Shown here: positions 33,883 to 42,100 of the stretch, piece after piece
Position numbering within the stretch: the first letter of the stretch is position 1
Layout of the letters: each line of letters begins with the position of its first letter
Source of the DNA: Cocleimonas sp.
GTDB lineage: Bacteria > Pseudomonadota > Gammaproteobacteria > Thiotrichales > Thiotrichaceae
DNA: 64,000 nucleotides
NCBI GenBank assembly: GCA_021647365.1
Contig: JAKIUW010000005.1
Coordinates: 1 to 64,000, forward strand
Direction: 5' to 3'
Position numbers and translations under genes: made by a program
The notes under the pieces: generated by a model
What the model saw: the letters and a program-made list of their open reading frames with translations, nothing else
The model's database searches: none
Told to the model about the DNA's origin: nothing

Positions 33883-35727
33883 ATGCCTGAGAAGCCCGAA
33901 AAATTCGATAGCAAAACCTTTCTAAAAACCGTGCCACACAAGCCGGGTGTGTACCGCATGATGTCGGCAGATGAAAAAATTCTCTACGTCGGCAAGGCCA
34001 AAGATTTAAAGAATCGTGTCTCCAGCTACTTTCGTGGCAACCTTGTAAACTCGCGCATTTATTCGATGGTGAAACAAATCCACGATGTGCAAATCACTAT
34101 TACCAGCACCGAAGCCGAAGCGTTGTTGCTTGAAAGCAATCTGATTAAAAAGCATCGCCCACGTTACAATATTTTGTTGCGCGATGATAAAAGCTACCCC
34201 TATATTTATTTATCCAAACACAAATTTCCGCGTTTGACGTTTCACCGTGGAGGGCGAAAAGGCAAAGGTCAATATTTTGGACCATATCCCAGCGCAGGTG
34301 CAGTGCGTGAAACTTTGGGATTGTTGCAAAAACTGTTTTTAGTGCGCCAATGCGAAGACAGTTATTTTAGTAATCGTTCACGCCCTTGCTTGCAGTATCA
34401 AATTGAGCGTTGTACTGCGCCGTGTACCAATGAAATCAGCGAAGAAGATTATCAACTAGGTACACGCCATACGATAAAGTTTTTACAAGGTAAGAGCCAG
34501 CTGGTTATTGATGAATTGGTTCAGCAGATGGATAAAGCATCAACCGAATTAGAATTTGAAAGAGCCGCAGACTATCGTGATCAAATAGAAAAACTGCGCC
34601 AAGTATCTCAACAACAAAGTATCAGTGGCGGTAGCGGGGATGTGGATGTGATCGCAATGCAATATGCCTCTGATGTTGCCAGCGTTCAGGTGCTAACGAT
34701 TCGCAAGGGTAATAATCTGGGTAATAAAAACTTCTTCCCTAAAATTCCGCATTTTGAAAACAGTGAGTCAGAAATATTCTCAGCCTTTATTGCGCAATAT
34801 TATTACACGCGGGAAGTGCCTAACGAAATCCTCATCAGTCACGCGTTGGATAATAAAGATACTTTGGAAGAAATGTTGCAGTTAAAAGCAGAACGTAAAG
34901 TCACCATTGCACATCGCCTACGAGGTGATCGCTCACGCTGGGTAGATATGGCGGCTCGTAATGCTCAGCACGCATTAGGCACGCATTTGGCATCAAAAGC
35001 AGGTATTCAAAAACGCGTGCAAGCGTTGCAGACAGAGTTAGATTTAGATTACATTCCTGCACGTATGGAGTGTTATGACATCAGCCACACCATGGGCGAG
35101 GCAACCGTTGCATCGTGCGTGGTTTTTGGTTTAGAAGGTGCGATTAAATCAGAATATCGTCGCTATAATATTACCGATATAACAGGTGGTGATGACTACG
35201 CGGCAATGAGACAAGTGTTACAACGTCGTTTTAAAAAAGCACTAGAAAGCGAAGGTGCAAAGCTGCCGGATATTTTATTTATCGATGGTGGCAAAGGGCA
35301 AGTCACCCAAGCGGTTGATGTATTGCGCGATTTACAAATCAGCGGTGTGGATATTATCGGGGTAACAAAAGGAGAAGGGCGCAGACAAGACATGGATGCG
35401 CTCACTATTTTGAGTGACGAAGGTGGTATCAGCAAAGAGAAAATATATCTCCCTGCACATTCAAGTGCGCTACATTTAATTCAACAAATTCGTGATGAAG
35501 CACATCGTTTTGCCATAACAGGGCATCGAGCACGCCGTCAAAAAGCGCGTAATACCTCACCTTTAGAAGGGATTCAAGGCTTGGGTCCAAAGCGTAGACA
35601 GAGTTTGCTTAAGCAATTTGGTGGCATCCGCGCGATCACGCGCGCAAGTGTTGATGAATTAAGTAAAGTAAACGGAATAAGTAGCCAACTTGCAGAAAAG
35701 ATATATACTATATTTCACAACGATTGA
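33883..35727 (+). CDS. uvrC: Excinuclease ABC subunit C
   Basis: UvrC makes both incisions in nucleotide excision repair with UvrB. The 614-residue protein has an N-terminal GIY-YIG domain (KPGVYRMMSADEKILYVGKA), a Cys-rich region (RPCLQYQIERCTAPC), a UVR motif (LEFERAADYRDQIEKL), the RNase H-like endonuclease domain (MECYDISH; FIDGGKGQ) and C-terminal helix-hairpin-helix repeats. uvrC-pgsA order is usual in gammaproteobacteria. The ATG has no clear ribosome site. Confidence 0.96.
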   Translation: MPEKPEKFDSKTFLKTVPHKPGVYRMMSADEKILYVGKAKDLKNRVSSYFRGNLVNSRIYSMVKQIHDVQITITSTEAEALLLESNLIKKHRPRYNILLRDDKSYPYIYLSKHKFPRLTFHRGGRKGKGQYFGPYPSAGAVRETLGLLQKLFLVRQCEDSYFSNRSRPCLQYQIERCTAPCTNEISEEDYQLGTRHTIKFLQGKSQLVIDELVQQMDKASTELEFERAADYRDQIEKLRQVSQQQSISGGSGDVDVIAMQYASDVASVQVLTIRKGNNLGNKNFFPKIPHFENSESEIFSAFIAQYYYTREVPNEILISHALDNKDTLEEMLQLKAERKVTIAHRLRGDRSRWVDMAARNAQHALGTHLASKAGIQKRVQALQTELDLDYIPARMECYDISHTMGEATVASCVVFGLEGAIKSEYRRYNITDITGGDDYAAMRQVLQRRFKKALESEGAKLPDILFIDGGKGQVTQAVDVLRDLQISGVDIIGVTKGEGRRQDMDALTILSDEGGISKEKIYLPAHSSALHLIQQIRDEAHRFAITGHRARRQKARNTSPLEGIQGLGPKRRQSLLKQFGGIRAITRASVDELSKVNGISSQLAEKIYTIFHND

Positions 35728-35758
35728 TGTAATTAACCCAAAGAAAACAAAGAAATAC

Positions 35759-36301
35759 GTGACTTTTAATATTCCTATATTTTTAACCAGCTTGAGAATC
35801 GCCGCAATACCACTTGTGATATTGTTTTTTTTTCTGGATAAGCCTTTTACCACGGCTTTTATTTTTGGTATGGCGGGGCTGACCGATTGGGCGGATGGTT
35901 ATTATGCGCGCCGTTATAATCAAGAGTCTCGCTTTGGTGCATTCCTTGATCCAGTCGCGGATAAGTTAATCGTTGCTACTGCTTTGATTTTGGTAGTGAG
36001 CCGTGAAACTGAGTTTTTAATTTGGATAACGCTGGCGGCTATTATCATTATTTCACGTGAAATTGTTATTTCGGCCCTGCGTGAGTGGATGGCGGAAACA
36101 GGTCAGCGTAGCAAAGTTGCGGTGGCTTATATCGGTAAAATAAAAGCTGTCGCGCAAATACTCTCGTTGATATTTTTATTGTATAACAAAGACTTGTTGG
36201 GACTTCCTTTGCGTGAAATAGGCTTAGTCTTATTGGCAATTGCAACGGTGCTGACGTTTGTTTCGATGATTCAATATCTTCATTCGGCTTTTTCAAAATA
36301 G
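35759..36301 (+). CDS. pgsA: CDP-diacylglycerol-glycerol-3-phosphate 3-phosphatidyltransferase
   Basis: PgsA makes phosphatidylglycerol phosphate. The GTG at 35759 is chosen because family proteins start just before the NIPIFLTSLRIAAIPL helix; an ATG at 35690 would lie inside uvrC. This gives 180 residues. The CDP-alcohol phosphotransferase motif is complete: DWADGYYARRYNQESRFGAF then LDPVADK. There are about five membrane segments. It follows uvrC as in most relatives. The ribosome site is weak, so translation may depend on uvrC. Confidence 0.92.
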   Translation: MTFNIPIFLTSLRIAAIPLVILFFFLDKPFTTAFIFGMAGLTDWADGYYARRYNQESRFGAFLDPVADKLIVATALILVVSRETEFLIWITLAAIIIISREIVISALREWMAETGQRSKVAVAYIGKIKAVAQILSLIFLLYNKDLLGLPLREIGLVLLAIATVLTFVSMIQYLHSAFSK

Positions 36302-36317
36302 TAGTGCAAAATAAGTT

Positions 36318-36632
36318 ATTTTACATATATTTTACCATTTTCTAGTGCCAGCGATTGTGGTTGGCCTTTTCTTTAGACTGCATTGGAAACAAGCTTATAT
36401 TGTGATGATGTTAACCATGCTGGTCGATATTGATCATCTTTTAGCTAATCCAGTTTATGATCCCTCTCGTTGTAGCATTAACTTTCATCCTCTACACCGT
36501 TTTGTACCCATCGCAATTTATGTATTATTAAGTTTCATTCCTAAAACGCGTTTTCTTGGGATAGGTTTAGTGGTTCACATGCTATTGGATTCATTAGATT
36601 GCCAACTCACCAATGGAACTTGGTATCATTAG
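36318..36632 (+). CDS. DUF6122-like small membrane protein, non-canonical start
   Basis: The protein has three or four hydrophobic segments and resembles DUF6122 (LVDIDHLLANPVYDPSRCS; FHPLHRF; GIGLVVHMLLDSLDC). No ATG precedes the conserved region. The first standard start, GTG at 36345, would remove the segment LHIFYHFLVP that relatives have. Reading from ATT at 36318 restores it and is preceded by an in-frame stop at 36312. The gene either uses ATT or is decaying. His and Asp residues in the membrane suggest a metal site, but the role is unknown. Confidence 0.6.
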   Translation: MLHIFYHFLVPAIVVGLFFRLHWKQAYIVMMLTMLVDIDHLLANPVYDPSRCSINFHPLHRFVPIAIYVLLSFIPKTRFLGIGLVVHMLLDSLDCQLTNGTWYH

Positions 36633-36661
36633 TTTGTTCGATTAAATATCAAATCCCATCT

Positions 36662-37189
36662 ATGGATAAATATAAAGGTCAGCATCTCGTCATAAAAAAA
36701 GCCGCAGGCTCATACACGCACCACGGTTTGGGATTGGGCGATGGTCGGGTGATTCATTACTCAGGTTTTGCAGATGATTTAAGTGGTGCTGGCGTGGTTG
36801 AAAAACTTAGCCTAGATGATTTCTCCAAGGGTAAAGAGGTTATTATCAAACCTCATACAGAGCGAATATTCAGTGCAGACGATGCCATGCTTCGTGCCAG
36901 CTTACGTTTAGGTGAGGCGCAATATCATGTGCTGCATAATAATTGCGAACACCTAGTTGAGTGGTGCATTAATGGCAGGCATTTTAGTCAGCAATCGCGT
37001 AGAGGAAAGCTGGCTTATTCTGCAGGTATTGGTGTTAGAGCATTAGTGGGCGTAAAAAATCCCGTGGGGTTCTTGGCAGGAGCTGCTGCAGGTTATGCTT
37101 ATATCAATCATCAGGGTTTAAAGAAAGTGCCTGATTTTAAGGCACTTGAAGATGAGTTTAATCGATTGAAAAGTGTTCTACTCTTTTAA
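36662..37189 (+). CDS. LRAT-domain (NlpC/P60-fold) protein
   Basis: The 175-residue protein shows the permuted papain-like LRAT features: HHGLGLGDGRVIHY near residue 20 and the NNCEHLVEWCINGRHFS motif with catalytic Cys near residue 100. LRAT-family enzymes act as acyltransferases or phospholipases in eukaryotes; bacterial roles are mostly unknown. A C-terminal hydrophobic patch (GFLAGAAAGYAYI) may touch membranes. The ATG at 36662 is chosen over an upstream TTG inside the preceding gene. It follows that gene by 30 bp. Confidence 0.8.
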   Translation: MDKYKGQHLVIKKAAGSYTHHGLGLGDGRVIHYSGFADDLSGAGVVEKLSLDDFSKGKEVIIKPHTERIFSADDAMLRASLRLGEAQYHVLHNNCEHLVEWCINGRHFSQQSRRGKLAYSAGIGVRALVGVKNPVGFLAGAAAGYAYINHQGLKKVPDFKALEDEFNRLKSVLLF

Positions 37190-37196
37190 AAAAACT

Positions 37197-37721
37197 TCAT
37201 AGTAGCAACAAGCTGGAAGTTGCTAATAAATAACCAATAAAAATACCCATGGCAACATCGCTGGGGTAATGCAAGCCAAGTATCAAGCGTGATAAAGCGA
37301 CAAGTATAATGAAGGGGATGATGATAATGCTCCATTCAGAATAATAGTGAAGCAGAATGGTTGCAAAGCTAAAAGCATGCATTGTATGACCAGAAGGAAA
37401 GCTGAACTGGTCTAAAACTGGTGAGTTTTGTAAAATCTCTTTGTTGTAGTTATAGGGTCTTATTCTTTTTGTTTTGGTTTTTAAGAGTTTGTAGATAATG
37501 TATGCAACGGTAGCAACAGACATCATGTGTAAAATGACTTTCCATGCTTCATTCCCATAAATAAGGGGTAAGGAAGCCATCAAAACATACCAAAATATGC
37601 CATTGCCTAAGCGACTAATCGCAGAAAAAAATTGGCTAGTAGTTTTTTGGTGGTTAATGCTATTAAAGAATAGGCAGTATGGAATCTCTGACTGATTAAG
37701 CTGACGAAACAAACTATTCAT
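37197..37721 (-). CDS. PAP2-family membrane phosphatase
   Basis: The 174-residue protein has five or six membrane segments and the three PAP2 motifs: KTKRIRPYN, PSGHTMHAFS and SRLILGLHYPSDV. The family removes phosphate from lipid substrates such as undecaprenyl pyrophosphate or phosphatidylglycerol phosphate. The substrate cannot be decided from sequence; the close presence of pgsA is suggestive only. The gene converges with the LRAT gene, with 7 bp between them. Confidence 0.88.
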   Translation of the reverse strand: MNSLFRQLNQSEIPYCLFFNSINHQKTTSQFFSAISRLGNGIFWYVLMASLPLIYGNEAWKVILHMMSVATVAYIIYKLLKTKTKRIRPYNYNKEILQNSPVLDQFSFPSGHTMHAFSFATILLHYYSEWSIIIIPFIILVALSRLILGLHYPSDVAMGIFIGYLLATSSLLLL

Positions 37722-37826
37722 TTTAATCTTCCTATTAGACTAATCGCTTTAGATCAGCTATTACCTAAATAAAAATATTTATGAGAACAGCGTAATAGGA
37801 GTAGACATCAGAAAATAGTAAAGAGT

Positions 37827-37861
37827 TCACTAATGCAGCAATAAACTGACTGCATTAGTGA
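37827..37861. other. 12-bp perfect inverted repeat upstream of the PAP2 gene
   Basis: TCACTAATGCAG and CTGCATTAGTGA are separated by 11 bp, with no T-run on either side. It lies between the slyD stop and the PAP2 start, so it may be an operator or a weak terminator for slyD. Confidence 0.5.
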
Positions 37862-37916
37862 TAAAGCTTTAGCCTCCGCACCGCCTCTACAACAGTCATC
37901 TTTTTTTCTCTTCTAG

Positions 37917-38414
37917 TTATGCATGATCATGCCCACAACCGCCAGGTGCATGTGGATGACCGTGTGCTATTTCTTCTTCTGTCGCGTCACGAATATCCAA
38001 TACAGCCACATCGAAGTGTAATGTCTCACCTGCAAGCGGGTGATTCGCATCAATATTTATCGTGTCGCCATCGATACTTGCAACGGTGATAACTTGCGTA
38101 CCTTGTGGTGTTTGGGCGTGAAACTGTGCGCCTGCTACCATCTCTTCATCAGGAATACCTTCAAACATCGTGCGTGGCACAGACTCTGTTAGCTTATCAT
38201 CGCGTTCGCCATAAGCTTCATCAGGCGCAACGATTAAGCTAAAGCTATCGTTGACTGATTTTTCATTTAATGCATTTTCTAAACCTTTAATGATTCCACC
38301 CGTGCCATGCATATAAAGAAAAGGGTTGTTCTCATCAGCTTTATCGAGAATTTCTCCATCATCATTTTTTAAGGTATAGGCTAATGAAGCGATTTTATTT
38401 GTCGTAATATTCAT
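37917..38414 (-). CDS. slyD: FKBP-type peptidyl-prolyl isomerase SlyD
   Basis: SlyD is a cytoplasmic prolyl isomerase and nickel-binding chaperone. The 165-residue protein has YTLKNDDGEILDKAD, FLYMHGTGGIIKGLENAL and VAPDEAYGERDD, an IF (insert-in-flap) domain, and LDIRDATEEEIAHGHPHAPGGCGHDHA with a short His-rich metal-binding tail, much shorter than in E. coli. Confidence 0.93.
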   Translation of the reverse strand: MNITTNKIASLAYTLKNDDGEILDKADENNPFLYMHGTGGIIKGLENALNEKSVNDSFSLIVAPDEAYGERDDKLTESVPRTMFEGIPDEEMVAGAQFHAQTPQGTQVITVASIDGDTINIDANHPLAGETLHFDVAVLDIRDATEEEIAHGHPHAPGGCGHDHA

Positions 38415-38587
38415 GTGGTTTCCAGTTTGGTTGGTATGCTAATTTTGAAAAATATAATGATAAAAAGCGCCGTGATTCTGCCATAAATTTATCAAAATTT
38501 ATAGGTTTGGATTACCTATCTTTCTAAGTGTGTATTTGGGTGTTATTCTGAGGGTATGTGTATTAGTTTCAAAGGGAAGTTTAATTG

Positions 38588-39868
38588 ATGTCATTTCGGC
38601 GATTGCTTTATTCCCTGTTGTTGTACTTGATATTTCCCTTTGTAATATTTCGCTTATTTTGGCGTAGTCGCTCGAACCCTGCTTATCGCCAGCGAATTTT
38701 TGAAAGAATGGGTTTTGTAAATATTGAAAGCGACAAGCCTATTATTTGGCTTCATGCGGTTTCAGTGGGGGAAACCGTAGCGGCACAACCTTTGATTGAA
38801 TCCCTGATTTTACAATACCCAAACCATAAAATTCTGGTAACAACCACCACACCAACAGGTTCAGATAGAGTTAACGCCCTCTTTGGTGATCGTGTGGCGC
38901 ATGTTTATTTTCCTTATGATTTGCCCGATGTGGTGAGTCGTTTTATAAAGCGTGTGAAACCTCAATTATTGATTGTGATTGAAACAGAAATCTGGCCAAA
39001 TTTATATGCGGCATGTCACAAAAATAATATCCCGTTAGCGTTGGTAAATGCGCGCTTGTCTCAGCGTTCCGCTGATAAGTATTTGAAAATAAAATCTCTA
39101 GTGGCTGAAACGCTGACAAATATAAATTTTATTGCAGTACGCTCTTTTGCTGATAAGGAAAGATTCAAAGCACTAGGTGCAAGTGATGACCAGTTGTCCA
39201 TAGTGGGCAATATTAAATTTGATTTTGAGGTAAGTAAAAAACAGGTAGAGCAGGGTAGGCAATGGCGAAAACAATTACAGCACAATAAACAGGTCTGGGT
39301 TGTTGCGAGTACGCATGCAGGAGAAGATGAAAAAATACTGGCTTTTTATAAAAGCTTACAAAAGCAGTTTCCGACATTGTTATTGGTTTTGATACCTCGT
39401 CATCCTGAGCGCTTTGATGATGTCTTTCAGCTTTGTATGACATTAGACAATGACAATATTAAAACCGTGCGCCATAGCCAAACGAATGATTACCAAAATA
39501 TTCAAACAAATATTATTTTGGGTGACAGCATGGGGGAAATGGAAAGTTGGTTTGCAACGGCGGATGTGGTATTTATGGGTGGAAGTTTAGTTGAAGTTGG
39601 CGGGCACAATCCTTTGGAGGCGATTGCACAAGGTGTGCCTGTCGTGAGTGGTCCACACATGTTTAATTTTGATGATATAGCAGGGCAACTTAGCGAAGAA
39701 GGTTTGTTATTTGTTTGTGAATCAGATAAAAAGATAGAAGAGACTATAACAAAATTATTGGAGCAACAAACTGATCTTGCAATTTTTGAAATGAAAGCTA
39801 AAGCTTTCATGCAGCAACACAGAGGTGTTACTGCACGCCTTATAAGGTTATTAATCGATATTTTCTAA
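38588..39868 (+). CDS. waaA: 3-deoxy-D-manno-octulosonic acid transferase
   Basis: WaaA adds Kdo residues to lipid A precursor, so this organism makes lipopolysaccharide. The 426-residue protein has an N-terminal membrane anchor (LLYSLLLYLIFPFVIFRLFW), WLHAVSVGETVAA, and the GT-B C-terminal region FMGGSLVEVGGHNPLEA. The start at 38588 (ATG) is preferred over TTG at 38585; AAGGGAAG lies upstream. Its 3' end overlaps the convergent pilU by 18 bp. Confidence 0.95.
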   Translation: MSFRRLLYSLLLYLIFPFVIFRLFWRSRSNPAYRQRIFERMGFVNIESDKPIIWLHAVSVGETVAAQPLIESLILQYPNHKILVTTTTPTGSDRVNALFGDRVAHVYFPYDLPDVVSRFIKRVKPQLLIVIETEIWPNLYAACHKNNIPLALVNARLSQRSADKYLKIKSLVAETLTNINFIAVRSFADKERFKALGASDDQLSIVGNIKFDFEVSKKQVEQGRQWRKQLQHNKQVWVVASTHAGEDEKILAFYKSLQKQFPTLLLVLIPRHPERFDDVFQLCMTLDNDNIKTVRHSQTNDYQNIQTNIILGDSMGEMESWFATADVVFMGGSLVEVGGHNPLEAIAQGVPVVSGPHMFNFDDIAGQLSEEGLLFVCESDKKIEETITKLLEQQTDLAIFEMKAKAFMQQHRGVTARLIRLLIDIF

Positions 39869-41179
39869 AAGTGCTTTGCGGATCTTTTCATCGTCTTCTG
39901 CTTTTTCAATACGCTTGCGCTCAGCTTCAGCTATTTTCTCTTCCATAAGTTCTTGCGGTGTTTTTAGTTTTGCCTTTTCAGCGCTGGTGTTGATTAGCTC
40001 AGATTCTTCCTCGATGGTCTCCAGAGATAAACCATCAAATAAGAAGTCATCATCATTTACTTCCTTGTTTTCACCAGGAATAGCCGTTGTATCATTACTT
40101 ATTCCACTATTTGCATAGTTATTATCTTCAAGATTGATGCGAACTTGTAGGTTGCTGGCAGAATCTGCATTCTTTAAGGCTTCCTCAAGTGAGATTACGC
40201 CTGACTTGTAGAGCTTGTAGATATGGCTATCAAAGGTCTGCATTCCCAGTTCTTCAGATTTTTCCATCACTTCTTTAATACCCATGATGTCACCTTTCAT
40301 AATTAAGTCTTGGATCATAGGTGTGCCGATAAGAATTTCGATAGCGGCTACGCGTTTACCATCAATAGTAGGAATCAGACGTTGTGAAATAAAGGCTTGA
40401 ATATTGATAGAAATATCCATTAAAAGCTGGTTGTGACGCTCTTCAGGGAAGAAATTGATAATACGATCAAGCGCCTGATTGGAGTTGTTCGCGTGTAAAG
40501 TAGACAAACAAAGATGGCCCGTCTCGGCAAAAGCGAGTGCATGCTCCATGGTTTCTTCGGTGCGAATCTCACCAATCAAAATAACATCAGGAGCTTGTCG
40601 TAAGGTGTTTTCAAGCGCATCTTCATAATTGTCTGTGTCTACACCCACTTCGCGCTGGCTAACTAATGACTTTTTATGTGGATGAACATACTCGATAGGG
40701 TCTTCAATCGTAACAATGTGACCTGCAGCATTTGCATTTCTATGATCAATTAACGCTGCGAGCGAAGTTGATTTACCAGAGCCTGTGCCACCTACGAATA
40801 ACACCAGTCCACGTTTTTTCATAATGATGTCTTTTAATACTGGCGGTAAGCCAAGATCATCAGCATTAGGGATTTCTACTTTGATATTACGGATAACCAT
40901 CGCAACATGGGTACGTTGCTTGAAGATATTGATACGGAAACGCCCAATGTCAGGCTCATCCAATGCAAGATTCATTTCAGGTTTTTGTTCAAACTGCTGT
41001 TGCTGGTCCACGGACATTAAAGATTTTGCTATTTCATTTAACTGTTCAGAAGTCATTCTTTCTTTGCTGAGCGGTTTTAATTCCCCTTGGAATTTAGCAG
41101 AAGGAGGTGCGTTAAACGTAAGGTAAAGATCTGATCCGTCATTTTGAACAAGGATACGAAGAAATTTTTTGAAATCCAT
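39851..41179 (-). CDS. pilU: Type IV pilus retraction ATPase PilU
   Basis: PilU is the PilT-dependent accessory retraction ATPase. The 442-residue protein has Walker A VGGTGSGKST (about 129-138), an Asp box with IEDPIEYVH, Walker B LIGEIRTEETMEHAL, and a His box (STLHANN). From about residue 365 there is an acidic, then basic, charged extension not found in PilT. PilU proteins are longer than PilT at the C-terminus, which supports PilU. pilT is not in the window. Confidence 0.92.
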   Translation of the reverse strand: MDFKKFLRILVQNDGSDLYLTFNAPPSAKFQGELKPLSKERMTSEQLNEIAKSLMSVDQQQQFEQKPEMNLALDEPDIGRFRINIFKQRTHVAMVIRNIKVEIPNADDLGLPPVLKDIIMKKRGLVLFVGGTGSGKSTSLAALIDHRNANAAGHIVTIEDPIEYVHPHKKSLVSQREVGVDTDNYEDALENTLRQAPDVILIGEIRTEETMEHALAFAETGHLCLSTLHANNSNQALDRIINFFPEERHNQLLMDISINIQAFISQRLIPTIDGKRVAAIEILIGTPMIQDLIMKGDIMGIKEVMEKSEELGMQTFDSHIYKLYKSGVISLEEALKNADSASNLQVRINLEDNNYANSGISNDTTAIPGENKEVNDDDFLFDGLSLETIEEESELINTSAEKAKLKTPQELMEEKIAEAERKRIEKAEDDEKIRKALLENID

Positions 41180-41306
41180 TTTTTAGCCCGAATTATTTTT
41201 GTTATTGATTTGAGTATTTTAAAATAGACTGCTGTTATATTGAAGAAAAATCCGATTAAGTGTAGTCTTTGGCTTAATTTTATAACTTGTTAGATTTATT
41301 AAAATA

Positions 41307-41873
41307 ATGCCTGTAGATAAAATATACCTCAATGCCAATGACCTCTTGCTGGATTCCTATCGTTTAGGAATCAATATCTTAAACAGTGGTTTTAAACCCG
41401 ATTACATTGTTGGAATATGGCGTGGTGGCACTCCCGTTGGTATTGCAGTACAAGAAATATTGCATTACCTTGGTGTGGAGTCAGATCATATTGCGATTCG
41501 TACATCGTCTTACTATGGCATTGGCAAGCAAGATAAAACAGTGAAGGTGCACGGTTTAGAATATATCCTTAATAATATTAATTATGAAGATAACTTGTTA
41601 CTGGTGGATGATGTTTTTGATTCAGGTCGAAGCATACAGGCGGTTATAAAAGCATTGGAAAAGAAAGCAAGACGTAATACGCCAAAAGATATTCGTATTG
41701 CGGTGCCTTGGTTTAAACCAAATAAAAATATGACTGAAATTACACCTGATTACTATCTTCATTCAACGGATGATTGGTTGGTCTTTCCACATGAGCTTGA
41801 CGGGTTAGATGAGCAAGAGATTTTTGCGAATAAACCTGGGCTTGAAGAAATTATGAAAACTTATCAAAAATAA
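41307..41873 (+). CDS. Purine phosphoribosyltransferase
   Basis: The 188-residue type I phosphoribosyltransferase has the PRPP-binding loop LLLVDDVFDSGRSI (97-110) and IVGIWRGGTPVG. Such enzymes salvage hypoxanthine or xanthine to nucleotides. Divergence outside the core prevents assigning the base. It is divergent from pilU with a 127-bp gap. Confidence 0.85.
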   Translation: MPVDKIYLNANDLLLDSYRLGINILNSGFKPDYIVGIWRGGTPVGIAVQEILHYLGVESDHIAIRTSSYYGIGKQDKTVKVHGLEYILNNINYEDNLLLVDDVFDSGRSIQAVIKALEKKARRNTPKDIRIAVPWFKPNKNMTEITPDYYLHSTDDWLVFPHELDGLDEQEIFANKPGLEEIMKTYQK

Positions 41874-41940
41874 TTATAATATTGCAGGAGGGCTAGCTTA
41901 TAAATCATTTTAATATTACTCTTCTTCTAGAATCAAATAT

Positions 41941-42004
41941 TTAGCGAAAAACATAGAAAAGTGGTAGAATGTTGCACAGTATGACCTTATTTATTATATA
42001 AGGT
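41941..42004 (+). promoter_or_regulatory. Candidate promoter and hairpin upstream of gspD
   Basis: TTAGCG (41941-41946), 18-bp spacer and TAGAAT (41965-41970) with an extended TGG. Just after the likely start lies the inverted repeat ACCTTAT (41984-41990) / ATAAGGT (41998-42004), which may be an operator or leader hairpin. Confidence 0.35.
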
Positions 42005-42100
42005 TATGCATTAAGGGCGAATCAATCTTGGAAGCTAATTATAAACTCAATTCAAGTTGATGATATTTAAGCAGTAAAAATTATATTAAAGAGTAAAAAA

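Noticed and set aside
36599..36661. TTG start for the LRAT-domain protein
   Set aside because: It would lie within the preceding gene; the domain begins just after the ATG at 36662.
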